The notes under the pieces: model-generated
Told to the model about the DNA's origin: nothing
Database searches by the model: none
The model's input: only the letters and a program-made list of their open reading frames with translations
From: Gymnothorax reevesii
Taxonomy: Eukaryota; Chordata; Actinopteri; Anguilliformes; Muraenidae
Assembly: GCA_029721435.1 (NCBI GenBank)
Contig: CM056574.1
Span: 4,291,001-4,355,000 of the forward strand
Direction: 5' to 3'
DNA length: 64,000 nt
Position numbers and translations under genes: made by a program
Shown here: positions 32,470 through 41,722 of the stretch, one piece after another
Layout of the letters: every line of letters starts with the position of its first letter
Numbering within the stretch: the stretch's first letter is position 1

Positions 32470-33020
32470 TGGGCTGCACCACACGCACCAAGTACATCTG
32501 AAGGGTTCTTCACCTGAGCAGATTCTTCGGCGCAGACAAAGTATAACGTCCGTAAAAGTACTTGGCATTGACTACATTAGAAAGGCTTCACACCCGAATG
32601 AGTTTTTGGTGCAAGCTTAATTCATATTTTTTTGAAAATCACTTAGCACACCAAGTACATTTGTACGGTTTTACACCAGAATGAACTTTTTGATACAGAG
32701 TTGAATTACAATTTTCAGACAAACACTTTCTGCACTCAATACATTTGTAAGACTTTTCACCTGAATGAACGCTCCTCTGGGTATCAAGGGCATTTTTTTC
32801 ATTAAAAGGACTTTGCACAATAAGAACATTAGTGGGCTTTTCACATGTGTGAATCCTCTCTTGTATTAATACATTACATTTTTGAGAAGAGCACTTCCCA
32901 CATTGGCTCAATTCACGAGCCTATTCATTACTTGTATGCACAATCTGATTGCTAACTAGGGAAAATTGGCATGAAAAGGACTTCCAAGAGTGAGAGCATT
33001 TGTAGGGCTTTTCAACTTTT
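32470..33020 (-). pseudogene. Degenerate C2H2 zinc-finger array
   Basis: Reverse-strand remains of several fingers: ERIHTCEKP, RSVHSGEKSYKCIECRKC, QKVHSGVKPYKC and a further VHSGVKP-like block toward 32600. Linkers (H-S/T-G-E-K-P) are recognisable but many Cys/His ligands are lost and the frame breaks repeatedly. It lies about 2 kb beyond the end of the intact zinc-finger gene at 35259-37301 and on the same strand, so it may be a decayed tandem paralogue. Confidence 0.75.
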
Positions 33021-33082
33021 TAAAAAATCTCCTTATCTTCTTATTGTGAGTAATGGGCCCCTTTCCTGGGGTCTAAAGTCTA

Positions 33083-34627
33083 AACCCAAAACCAGTGAAG
33101 TTGGCACGTTGTGTAAATCGTAAATAAAAACAGAATACAATGATTTGCAAATCCTTTTCAACCTATATTGAATTGAATGCACTGCAAAGACAAGTTACTT
33201 AATGTTCAAACAGGTAAACTTTGTAATTTTTTGCAAATATTAGCTCATTTGGAATTTGATGCCTGCAACATGTTTCAAAAAAGCTGGCACAAGTGGCAAA
33301 AAAGACAGAGAGTTGAGGAATGCTCATCAAACACTTATTTGGAACATCCCACAGGTGAACGGGCTAATTGGGAACAGATGAGTGACATGATTGGGTATAA
33401 AAGCAGCTTCCCTGAAATGCTCAGTTATTCATAAACAAGAATGGGGTGAGGGTCACCACTTAGTGAACAAATGCGCGAGCTGATTGTTGAACAGTTTAAA
33501 AACAACATTCCTCAACGAGCTATTGCAAGAAATTTAGGGATTTCATCATCTACGGTCCGTAATATCGTCAACAGGTTCAGAGAATCTGGAGAAATCACTG
33601 CACGTAAGCGACAAGGCCGAAAACCGATATTGAATGCCCGTGACCTCCGATCCCTCAAGCGGTACTGCATCAAAAACCGACATCAGTGTGTAAAGATCAT
33701 CGCCACATGGGCTCAGGAACACTTCAGAAAACCACTGTCAGTAACTACAGTTCGTCGCTACATCTGCAAGTGCAAGTTAAAACTCTACAATGCAAAGCGA
33801 ATGCCATTTATCAACAGCACCCAGAAACGCCGCTGGCTTTGCTGGGCCCAAGCTCATCTAAGATTGACTGATGCAAAGTGCAAAGTGTTCTGTGGTCTGA
33901 CGAGTTCACATTTCAAATTGTTTTTGGAAACTGTGGACGTCGTGTCCTCCGGACCAAAGAGGAAAAGAACCATCCGGACTGTCATAGGCGCAAAGTTCAA
34001 AAGCCAGCATCTGTGATGGTATGGGGGTGTATTAGTGCCCAAGGCATGGGCAACTTACACATATGTGCCATCCAAGCAAAGTCTTCATGGACGCCCCTGC
34101 TTATTTCAGCAAGACAATGCCAAGCCACATTCTGCACGTGATACAACAGCATGGCTCCGTAGTAAAAGAGTGCGGGTACTAGACTGGCCTGCCTGTAGTC
34201 CAGACCTGTCTCACATTGAAAATGTGTGGCGCATTAAGAAGAGTAAAATACGACAACGGAGACCCCGAACTGTTGAACAACTTAAGCTGTACATCAAGCA
34301 AGAATGGGAAAGAGTTCCACCTGAAAAGCTTCAAAAATTGGTCTCCTCAGTTCCCAAACGTTTACTGAGTGTCGTTAAAAGGAAAGGCGATGTAACACAG
34401 TGGTAAAAAGGCCCCTGTGCCAACTTTTTTGCAATGTGTTGCTGCCTTTAAAATTCTAAGTTAATGATTATTTGCAAAAAAAATGATATTTCTCAGTTGG
34501 AACATTAAACATCTTGTCTTTGCAGTGTATTCAATTGAATATAAGTTGAAAAGGATTTGCAAATCATTGTATTCTGTTTTTATCTACGATTTACATAACG
34601 TGCCAACTTCACTGGCTTTGGGTTTTG
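33083..34627 (+). mobile_element. Tc1/mariner DNA transposon
   Basis: Long terminal inverted repeats: CCAGTGAAGTTGGCACGTT at the left and its complement at the right, extending through GATTTGCAAATCCTTTTCAA and TTCAATTGAAT. TA pairs lie at 33081-33082 and 34628-34629. One defective transposase gene is inside. It sits between a decayed zinc-finger array and a LINE fragment. Confidence 0.9.
33471..34406 (+). pseudogene. Tc1-type transposase, frameshifted and deleted
   Basis: The N-terminus has the paired-like helix-turn-helix (RAIARNLGISSSTVRNIV) and the RQGRKP hook (frame 33471-33880). A frameshift near 33885 moves the catalytic core to the next frame, starting with LWSDEFTFQI, the first catalytic Asp. 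A deletion of roughly 60 bp near 34070 removes the segment before PSKQ. The core resumes in a third frame with QQDNAKPHSA and SPDLSHIENVW. Asp to Glu spacing there is 34 residues, the DD34E signature. All three catalytic residues are present but no single frame joins them, so it is inactive. Confidence 0.9.
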
Positions 34628-34635
34628 TAGATGAT

Positions 34636-35245
34636 GGTTCACTCTTTTATGGCCTTTTCTACAACTATCTCTGCTTAGGTCGTACCCGATGTCATAGCTC
34701 TTCAGCAGCTTTCTGAGAGGGTCCATGGTGAGGCAGAATAAGAGCGATGACAGGCTGTCTCCTTGGAAGATTCCTCTCTGAACTTGGGCATCTGGGATTA
34801 GTGTGTGTCCCTCTGAGTATTTTAGGGTGATGGTGGTTTTCCACTTGGTCATTTAGGTCCCAAGGAAGGATCTCATCTCTTTATTGATGTTGTATAGTTC
34901 CAGACATGTGAGTATTCAGGAATGCGGCACACTGTCAAATGCCTTTTTATAGTCAATCCATGCCATACTTTGGTTTCCCTTCTTTTGCAGTCGTCAAGAA
35001 TAGTTATACCTATCAGGAGTTGGTCCTTAGTTCTAAGCCTTTTTCTTCTGCATCCCTTTTGTTCGTTTTCCAGGTAGTTTCCCTCATGAAGATGTTCAAA
35101 GATTGCATCAGCTATGATCCCCATCAGCCACTTGTATGTTGTTGTCAGCGAGCAAATTGGTCTATATTTATTTGGCAGCTGCGCATTATTACTCTTTGGT
35201 ATCAGGTTGGTATTACCAGTGGTTAGCCATTCTGGGGATTCTCCT
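34636..35245 (-). mobile_element. R4/Dong-like (Rex6-like) LINE RT fragment
   Basis: Reverse strand, upstream to downstream: KWLMGIIADAIFEHL, NEQKGCRRKRLRTKDQLL, SMAWIDYKKAFD, then VQRGIFQGDSLSSLLFCL and DPLRKLLKSYDIGY. These match the RT of site-specific-type LINEs; Rex6 is the fish member of that group. Both ends are truncated, the left by the Tc1 element. Frameshifts separate the blocks. Confidence 0.65.
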
Positions 35246-35258
35246 TCTCCTTCCAGTA

Positions 35259-37301
35259 TTATTCACCTGTATGACTTGTTTGGTGGGAAATTAAGTGGAT
35301 TTTCTGAGAAAAACTCTTCTCACACTGATCACATTTGTAGGGCCTTTCACCCGTATGAATTCTCTGGTGGGAAATTAAATGGATTTTCTGAGAAAAGCTC
35401 TTTTCACACTGATCACATTTGTAAGGCTTTTCACCTGTGTGAATTCTCTGGTGGGAATTTAAATTGCTTTTCTGAGAAAAACTTTTCTCACACTGATCAC
35501 ATTTGTAGAGCTTCTCACCCGTATGAATTGTCTGGTGGGAATTTAAACTGCTTTTCTGATAAAAACTCTTCTCGCACTGGTCACATTTATAGGGCTTTTC
35601 GCCTGAATGAATTCTCTGATGGAAATTTAATTGAGATTTCCATGAAAAACTCTTCTCACACTGATCACATTTGTAGAGCTTTTCACCAGTATGAATTCTC
35701 TGATGGAAATTTAATTGAGATTTCCATGAAAAACTCTTCTCACACTGATCACATTTGTAGAGCTTCTCACCCGTATGAATTGTCTGGTGGGAATTTAAAT
35801 TGCTTTTCTGATAAAAACTCTTCTCGCACTGATCACATTTATAGGGCTTTTCACCCGTATGAATTCTCTGGTGGGAATTTAATTTAGTTTTCCATGAAAA
35901 GCACTTTTCACACTGATCACATTTGTAGGGCTTTTCACCCGTATGAATTCTTTGGTGGGATTTGAAATCACACTTCCATGAAAAACTCCTCTCACACTGA
36001 TCACATTTATAGGGCTTTTCACCTGTATGAATTCTCTGGTGGGAAATTAAAAGGCATTTCTGAGAAAAACTCTTGTCACACTGATCACATTTGTAGAGCT
36101 TTTCACCCATATGAATTGTCATGTGGGAATTAAAATTGCTTTTATGAGAAAAACTCTTCTCACACTGATCACATGTGTAGGGCTTTTCACCTGTATGAAT
36201 TCTCTGATGGTATTTTAAATAATATTTCCATGAAAAACTCTTCTCACACTGATCACATTTGAAGAGCTTTTTGCCTGTATGAATTCTCTGGTGGGAATTT
36301 AAATAGCATTTCAGAGAAAAACTCTTCTCACACTGATCACATTTGTAGAGCTTTTCACCTGTATGAATAATCTGGTGGGAATTTAAATGGATTTTCTGAG
36401 AAAAGCTCTTTTCACACTGATCACATTTGTAGGGCTTTTCCCCTGTATGAATTCTCTGGTGGGAATTTAATTTAGATTTATGAACAAAACTCTTCTCACA
36501 CTGACCACATTTGTAGGGCTTTTCACCTGTATGAATTCTCTGGTGGGAATTTAATTTAGATTTCCATGAAAAACTCTTCTCGCACTGATCACATTTGTAG
36601 GGGTCTTCATCTGCAAGAATTCTTGGTAGGTCATTTAAATGATATTTATTCATAAAACACTTCTCATGTTGAGAGCAGGGCTGGGTTATTTCCATTATAT
36701 CTATTCCCACACCTTGGATTAATTCTGACTGTTTTTTCTCTGATTTTTTGTTGTTTGTGTTGGACTCTCCTGCACACTGCCATGGTTCTCTCTGGCCTTT
36801 TCCATCAACACCGGCTACATTAAGCTCAGTATTCATGAGATCATTCACTGTACCTTCACTGGATTCAAACTTCACTTCATCACATTTAATATCAACACAC
36901 ATAACGTCTTGCAAGACATTAACGTGTTCAACCTTAATATAGTCTCCATAATCTGTTTCAGTTTTGATCTGGTCAGGATGCAGATGGGATTCATAGGCCA
37001 GTTCTGTTAAGTCTAGGCTCTCGGTCTTTAGATCCCCAGTGTTGCTGGGGCTCAGATCAGCTTCTGTTTTTATCAGTGATGCTTGTGTGTGATGTAAATC
37101 ACTGACCCTGCTGTTTGCAGTGACGCACTCTGGCTCCAGTGAGTCTAGTCCTGGTGCAGTGCATTTTGTCTCTGACTCTGCCATGTGGACAGACTCCAGT
37201 CCATGTAGGTCCTCTTCTTTCTCTCTGATCCTGTGCAGCGCGGGGAGCTCTGGTAGGGTCGTCTCAGTGTCCTGTCTCAGACGGACTCCTGCCTGCATCA
37301 T
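35259..37301 (-). CDS. C2H2 zinc-finger protein, 16 fingers, acidic N-terminus
   Basis: 680-codon intact frame, probably a nuclear DNA-binding transcription regulator. Residues 1-232 are acidic, with no KRAB, SCAN or BTB domain recognised. They hold four SUMO-type psi-K-x-E motifs ([28 protein letters not shown]). A degenerate finger ([13 protein letters not shown]) precedes 16 regular C2H2 fingers, residues about 233-680, joined by HTGEKPYKC linkers. Fingers 11 and 12 have identical helices (SWKSQLNF), and 15 and 16 nearly so (SQKIHL), showing recent unit duplication. Helix position -1 is Trp in six fingers. The start is the second exon's ATG pair at 37301: a good acceptor (TTTCCCTACAG) lies just upstream at 37335-37345, so a 5' non-coding or short coding exon is expected further up. 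It ends in TAA right after the last linker. Confidence 0.9.
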   Translation of the reverse strand: MMQAGVRLRQDTETTLPELPALHRIREKEEDLHGLESVHMAESETKCTAPGLDSLEPECVTANSRVSDLHHTQASLIKTEADLSPSNTGDLKTESLDLTELAYESHLHPDQIKTETDYGDYIKVEHVNVLQDVMCVDIKCDEVKFESSEGTVNDLMNTELNVAGVDGKGQREPWQCAGESNTNNKKSEKKQSELIQGVGIDIMEITQPCSQHEKCFMNKYHLNDLPRILADEDPYKCDQCEKSFSWKSKLNSHQRIHTGEKPYKCGQCEKSFVHKSKLNSHQRIHTGEKPYKCDQCEKSFSQKIHLNSHQIIHTGEKLYKCDQCEKSFSLKCYLNSHQRIHTGKKLFKCDQCEKSFSWKYYLKYHQRIHTGEKPYTCDQCEKSFSHKSNFNSHMTIHMGEKLYKCDQCDKSFSQKCLLISHQRIHTGEKPYKCDQCERSFSWKCDFKSHQRIHTGEKPYKCDQCEKCFSWKTKLNSHQRIHTGEKPYKCDQCEKSFYQKSNLNSHQTIHTGEKLYKCDQCEKSFSWKSQLNFHQRIHTGEKLYKCDQCEKSFSWKSQLNFHQRIHSGEKPYKCDQCEKSFYQKSSLNSHQTIHTGEKLYKCDQCEKSFSQKSNLNSHQRIHTGEKPYKCDQCEKSFSQKIHLISHQRIHTGERPYKCDQCEKSFSQKIHLISHQTSHTGE

Positions 37302-37333
37302 TCTGCTGATCTGATGTGTTCAGAAGTGCAGCT

Positions 37334-37345
37334 CCTGTAGGGAAA
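37334..37345 (-). promoter_or_regulatory. 3' splice acceptor of the zinc-finger exon
   Basis: Reverse strand TCCATTTCCCTACAG|GAGC: pyrimidine-rich tract and AG, 33 bases before the ATG. The exon begins at 37334. Confidence 0.7.
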
Positions 37346-37888
37346 TGGAGGAAGGGATTTTAACTTTAAACTGGACAATCGAGATGAAAGAAATAATTTC
37401 TCCACAGATTTTGGATGATTCCAGCAATCTAATCTTTTACATTTTTTTAACATTCTCTCTCATCAGTCAACCTATATCAAACAAAAGAATTCAGTAACAG
37501 CTCACCAAATTGCTACACCAGAATAGCTCAATAGTATAACCATTTGGATCAATCATACCAGAGAAGGATATTCACAAACTTCGTCTGTACTACACAATGG
37601 GAGCAGGATTTCAGTTCCAGCAGTCAAAAAGAGACTAAACATGATGAATTATAATGGATATTCAGGTATATAAACATAAATTTTATTGAGTAACTGCACA
37701 TTTCACTTTCTACTCAAGTACTCAAACATGAATCTGCGACACTGAAACCCACAAATAAGTTTGTGGTATAACAATAAGTCCCATTATGTATGAGATGCTG
37801 TCAAGCAGTTAATTTTCATAATATAAACAGGAAGTGAAGCATGTGGGTAAAATTTTCTATCAGAAGTGCTGCACTATTGTATTCCATT
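37346..37888. other. Unassigned stretch upstream of the zinc-finger exon
   Basis: Presumably intron of the zinc-finger gene. No second exon, CpG-rich promoter or element end was recognised. Confidence 0.45.
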
Positions 37889-38262
37889 TGAAAGTTAAGG
37901 CTGGCACACATTACAGGAGTCTTCAGACCTTCACAGATTTACAGACCACACACTCGATGATAAAAGACAGATCGCACAAGATCTCTCTTCTGATCTTATG
38001 GTGTGTGGAGCACCTCACACACTACAGAATTTCTAATCGCAAATATTAAACATGTTCATTATTTACGATCTCTCCTTCCGAGGACTTCCAAGCGGATCGG
38101 ACCTGACAAAATCACTCTTAACACACCCCACACCACAGGGAAATCAGACACGATGTCGTATGCAAACATCAGACAATCGGGCCGTTGATGGCTTTGATCA
38201 GAAGGGGGAGATCAAAACAAAAATCAGCCCGATTATCCTGTGGTGTGTACCGGGTAATAAAG
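37889..38262. mobile_element. Possible short DNA transposon with inverted ends
   Basis: GGCACACATTACAGGA at about 37901-37916 and the complement of GGTACACACCACAGGA at about 38236-38251 form imperfect inverted ends. No transposase, and no clear target duplication. Confidence 0.35.
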
Positions 38263-38387
38263 TAACTGATATAAGAATTCTAATTTGCGAGTCATTAAAT
38301 TGAGTGTCGTACGGTTTTAACCCATCGTGCGCTAAATGCAGCAATGCATTTCAACTCAAATGATTCCACTGATTTCAATTCAAAATC

Positions 38388-38488
38388 AAAGCTGCTGAAA
38401 ACCTATCATGTGGCTGCCCGATTAAAAGCACTCCAGCAGGGGAGCTCTTTTAAACAAGTTGCCACATGATAAGTTTCAAAGAGCACAA
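38388..38488. repeat. Imperfect hairpin repeat
   Basis: GCTGCTGAAAACCTATCATG and, inverted about 50 bp on, CCACATGATAAGTTTCAAAG can pair. The same stem sequence occurs as a single copy in the other orientation at 31066-31090. Confidence 0.55.
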
Positions 38489-38849
38489 GATAAAAAAAAA
38501 ATAATAATAATAATTTTATTATTTTGGCGCTCTGAGGGTTAACACTTGGGAACAAGACAAAATGGGAAGAAAAAACATTTTATAGGGAAATTATTGTAAC
38601 CAAACAAGCACAACCAATGAAAATCCCCATGTTACAACTGTGCTGTATGGCAGTAAACAAAATTTTTGCGCACAAGCAGTAGGCATATAAGACAACATTT
38701 AAAATATTTCGGATCCAAGACAAAAATTCATAAAATGGGTGCCATGTACTTCTGCATAAGAAACCTGCCGCAGGAATTCAATTCATCCTGAGCTCATATT
38801 CACCAGCGTCTTCTTTTCAGCTCGACAGACTGGGAAACATGAGGGCTAG

Positions 38850-39770
38850 GGAAAGTAGTGGAACCATTACTTAAAGATATCAGACTCCGTGAAAAGTCTG
38901 GTATGAACATAAATGTTCAGGGAGAAAATCGTAAGCTGTTTGGGACTATCACAGTATTAACAGCAGATAATTTGGCAATGCACATATTGTGTGGTTATGT
39001 CGAGAGCTTCTCCGCCAATAAGCCTTGCCAATTTTGTTTGATAGACAGAGAACGAATATAAACGGTGTTGGATGATGATTATGTTGAGATGCGAACTAGA
39101 GAGTTACACAGAACATGCCAGGCTCTCTGATACAAGCTGAAGTGGTGTGAAAGAAAATTCCTGTTTAAACACTTTGAAGTACTTCCATGCAACGGAAAAC
39201 ATTTGTGTCGACATTATGCATGACGTATTTGATGGCATAGCTCCATTAGAGGTGAAATTATTGTTAAGGCAATTGATTTATGAAGACAAGTGTTTCACAT
39301 TAGGGCAGCTTAACCACAAAATTGCAACATATGACTATGGCTATATGAATGATAAAAATAAGCCAAGTGTCATTGTGAACATGAGATCATCTAAAGGTGC
39401 TTTCTGGCAAACAGCCTCTCAGATGTGGTGCTTTTTACAGGCTCATCCATTTTTAGTGGGGGACTTGGTTGAGAGGAAAAATGATTATTGGTGTTAGTTT
39501 ATATTGTTGCGTGAAATTTGCAGCATTATTTTTGCGCCAGTAGTGACAACAGGGCTTGCTGTTATTTAAAAACAACTCATTACGGATCATCATTCCCTTT
39601 TCAAAAAGCTACATGGAAGAAATCTCATTCCAAAGCACCACTTTATGACACATTACCCGAGGATGATCTGTCTGTTTGGGCCCATCTCTCAGCTTTGGTG
39701 TATGCACTTTGAGGCCAAGCACAATCCATTTAAGAGACATGCTCATGTGGTTTGTTATTTAGACTCTAGC
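38850..39770 (+). pseudogene. Multicopy transposase-like gene, unclassified family
   Basis: Broken frames share a colinear set of motifs I recall from a large unnamed family in fish and cnidarians: EPLLKDIRLREKSG, LCGYVESFSANKPCQFC (38858-39061), FHATENICVDIMHDVFDG and NHKIATYDYGYMNDKNKP with a GDLVERKNDYW end (39147-39497), then MHFEAKHNPFKRHAH (39700-39745). Conserved His, Asp and Cys residues suggest an enzyme, and wide copy number suggests a transposon protein. I cannot name the superfamily. At least three frameshifts or stops are present (39060, 39130, 39496). Confidence 0.55.
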
Positions 39771-40394
39771 ATATAAACATCAGGTGCAACAACTTCACAA
39801 CTTCAAGATGAGTGACCCATTTTGCACTGATTTAACATCAATGCACTTCCAGTACTTATTGGCTCCTTGCAAGTACCATCAAATATCCTAGATGGACCAA
39901 AAGGGGACATATTATGAAAAATGAACTTTTCAGTGCTTTTTTAATATAATAACTCTCTGGTGTACCTACTGACACAAAGTGTGCAACATGACAACCAGGT
40001 CAATCTGGAGTAAGCTGGCCTTTCCTTTACTACTGTGCTGAAGCTAGCCAGTCAGATTCTGTCCTTCTACGTAGAAAGTGGGGCATGGCAACGCCCCTGT
40101 GCATTATTTTATCATCATGGGCGGGGTCTACCGCGGCATCCTGGGAAAAAAAAACTGTGTATTTATGCGGCCAATAAGAGGTCCTACCTGAAAAAAATAT
40201 ACAACTTTAATTGTACCCTATATTACAACAATTTACAGCACTTCAGCTGCTGGAAAAAAAACACAGTTGCCCTTGAACTAACCAACTGATGTATTCAATC
40301 GGAGTAAACTGGGTGCTGCAGCAATCAGCTGTTTCGGTCACAGTCACTGCGGTTGCGAAGTCGGACGGCCGTTAAACTTGTACAAACATTTTGA
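39771..40394. other. Spacer with possible DNA transposon terminus
   Basis: AAGGGGACATATTATGAAAA at 39901 resembles the end of a common fish DNA transposon that would read toward the THAP exon 500 bp on. No right-hand partner end was identified. Confidence 0.4.
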
Positions 40395-40501
40395 ATGGTC
40401 CGTGTGTGTTACTTTCCTGGAGGTGAAAGCAAAGCTGTATCCAGGTGCACTTACAGCTTCCACCGCATTCCTTTGTGGGATATTGGACTTCGGCAGCTGT
40501 G
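40395..40501 (+). pseudogene. THAP first exon with intact splice donor
   Basis: MVRVCYFPGGESKAV then YSFHRIPLWD and LRQLW, followed by a perfect donor G|GTAAGT at 40502. This is the N-terminal half of a THAP zinc finger (FHRIP motif). The second zinc-binding Cys is replaced by Gly (CYFPGG where CxxPGC is usual). No second half was found downstream; a LINE fragment begins about 250 bp later. Confidence 0.65.
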
Positions 40502-40750
40502 GTAAGTTGCGGTCAACATGGATATTGATACGCCACCCGTATCCCTAAAAGAGCTCAGTGTTTGCAGTATTCATATTCCAAAGAGGATTTTGTGAGGGAA
40601 ATCTCAACGGTGCAGGCTGAAGAGCACTGCTGTACCCATGCATCAGGTAACCCTGCTGAAAAAACCAGCAAGGACCAACACCAAAACACAGCATATGCTG
40701 GTGTACTGGTCGCACAATTTTTCTAGAGTCCCCACAATAGATCACTACAG
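40502..40750. other. Spacer with DNA-transposon-like hairpin
   Basis: CCCTGCTGAAAAAACCAGCA near 40650 and CAGCATATGCTGGTGT near 40690 resemble the inside of a common fish MITE. No gene seen. Confidence 0.4.
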
Positions 40751-41132
40751 AGCCTTACAATAGACCTGGGTGACTTTTTAAACCAATCTGAGCTGAAGCC
40801 AAATTATGAGAAAAGCCAAATATCGAGGCTTGATTCCCTGAAAAGTAGAAATTTCACTCATCCATGTAATTAATCAATTCATCGGACAGATGGATTGGTC
40901 AATGTACTTGGTATACACATCCCAGAAAATGAGTGAAATTTCAATGATTAATTTTAATAAGAAATTGAGTAAAATCGAAAAAATTCTGCCGCCCTGAAAA
41001 GGGAATCATCTGACCATTTATGGCCAACTTTAAATCAACTCCAGTTTACATACCTATTCATGGCATTACCAACCCCTAAAGAATCTTTCTTCAAAATATA
41101 TGAACAGAAGATATTCAAATTTATATGGAATG

Positions 41133-41616
41133 TGTAATGTGAATATAGGCCACTAGATGGCAGTATTTACCTTTTTTTGTTAAGCTCAGACTGGAGTCAT
41201 GTTTAGACATGTCCTGGACATGTCTGGGGCAAGTCTCAGAAAGTTAAAAAAAAGAGGTCTAAATGTGGGTGGGGTCTGCAAAAGAGTATATAAGGAAAAG
41301 AATTGAGACAGTAAAGTAGTAGGAGAAATTGCAAGAAGATGACCAGACCTGCCATTCTGTTCAAGACCTGTGACGTTTCTTTTGTGGATTTCTTTGCCTG
41401 TGTTTGAGCATTTTCATTATCCAGGACATCACCAAGCCACCCCACAAAAAGGGACTGTAAATATTTCTTTTTTTTCCTATTCAATCTTGGTCAGTAGTTT
41501 AGTTATTGTCTTTGTTAGAATTAAATGTGTTTAAGTTTTTAAAACTGTGTCTGTCATCCCTTGCTGTTGCTGTTGCTGTTGTGTTATAAATGTAATAACA
41601 AATTGGGGCCATAACA
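41133..41616 (+). repeat. 5' LTR of copy 3
   Basis: TGTAATGTGAAT..GCCATAACA, 484 bp. GAGTATATAAGG at about 41287 is a TATA-type promoter. Confidence 0.95.
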
Positions 41617-41619
41617 AAT

Positions 41620-41640
41620 TGGGGGCTCAAGGTCCGGGAT
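41620..41640 (+). promoter_or_regulatory. Primer binding site, tRNA-Pro type with AAG insert
   Basis: TGGGGGCTC (41620-41628), then AAG, then GTCCGGGAT (41632-41640). The two nine-base blocks are the two halves of the complement of a tRNA-Pro 3' end. Three extra bases separate them. It is placed three bases after the LTR. Confidence 0.7.
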
Positions 41641-41722
41641 AGACCATTTTGTGAGTCATTTATTAAAAATCTAACATTTCAGATTGTAAAATTGTTTTTG
41701 TGAATTTTCCTATATAAATATA

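Noticed and set aside
35114..35887. Plus-strand open frame of 257 codons rich in Ser/His/Asp
   Set aside because: It is the antisense of the zinc-finger array, with repeats of the 84-bp finger unit. The reverse strand has the real C2H2 ligands and linkers.
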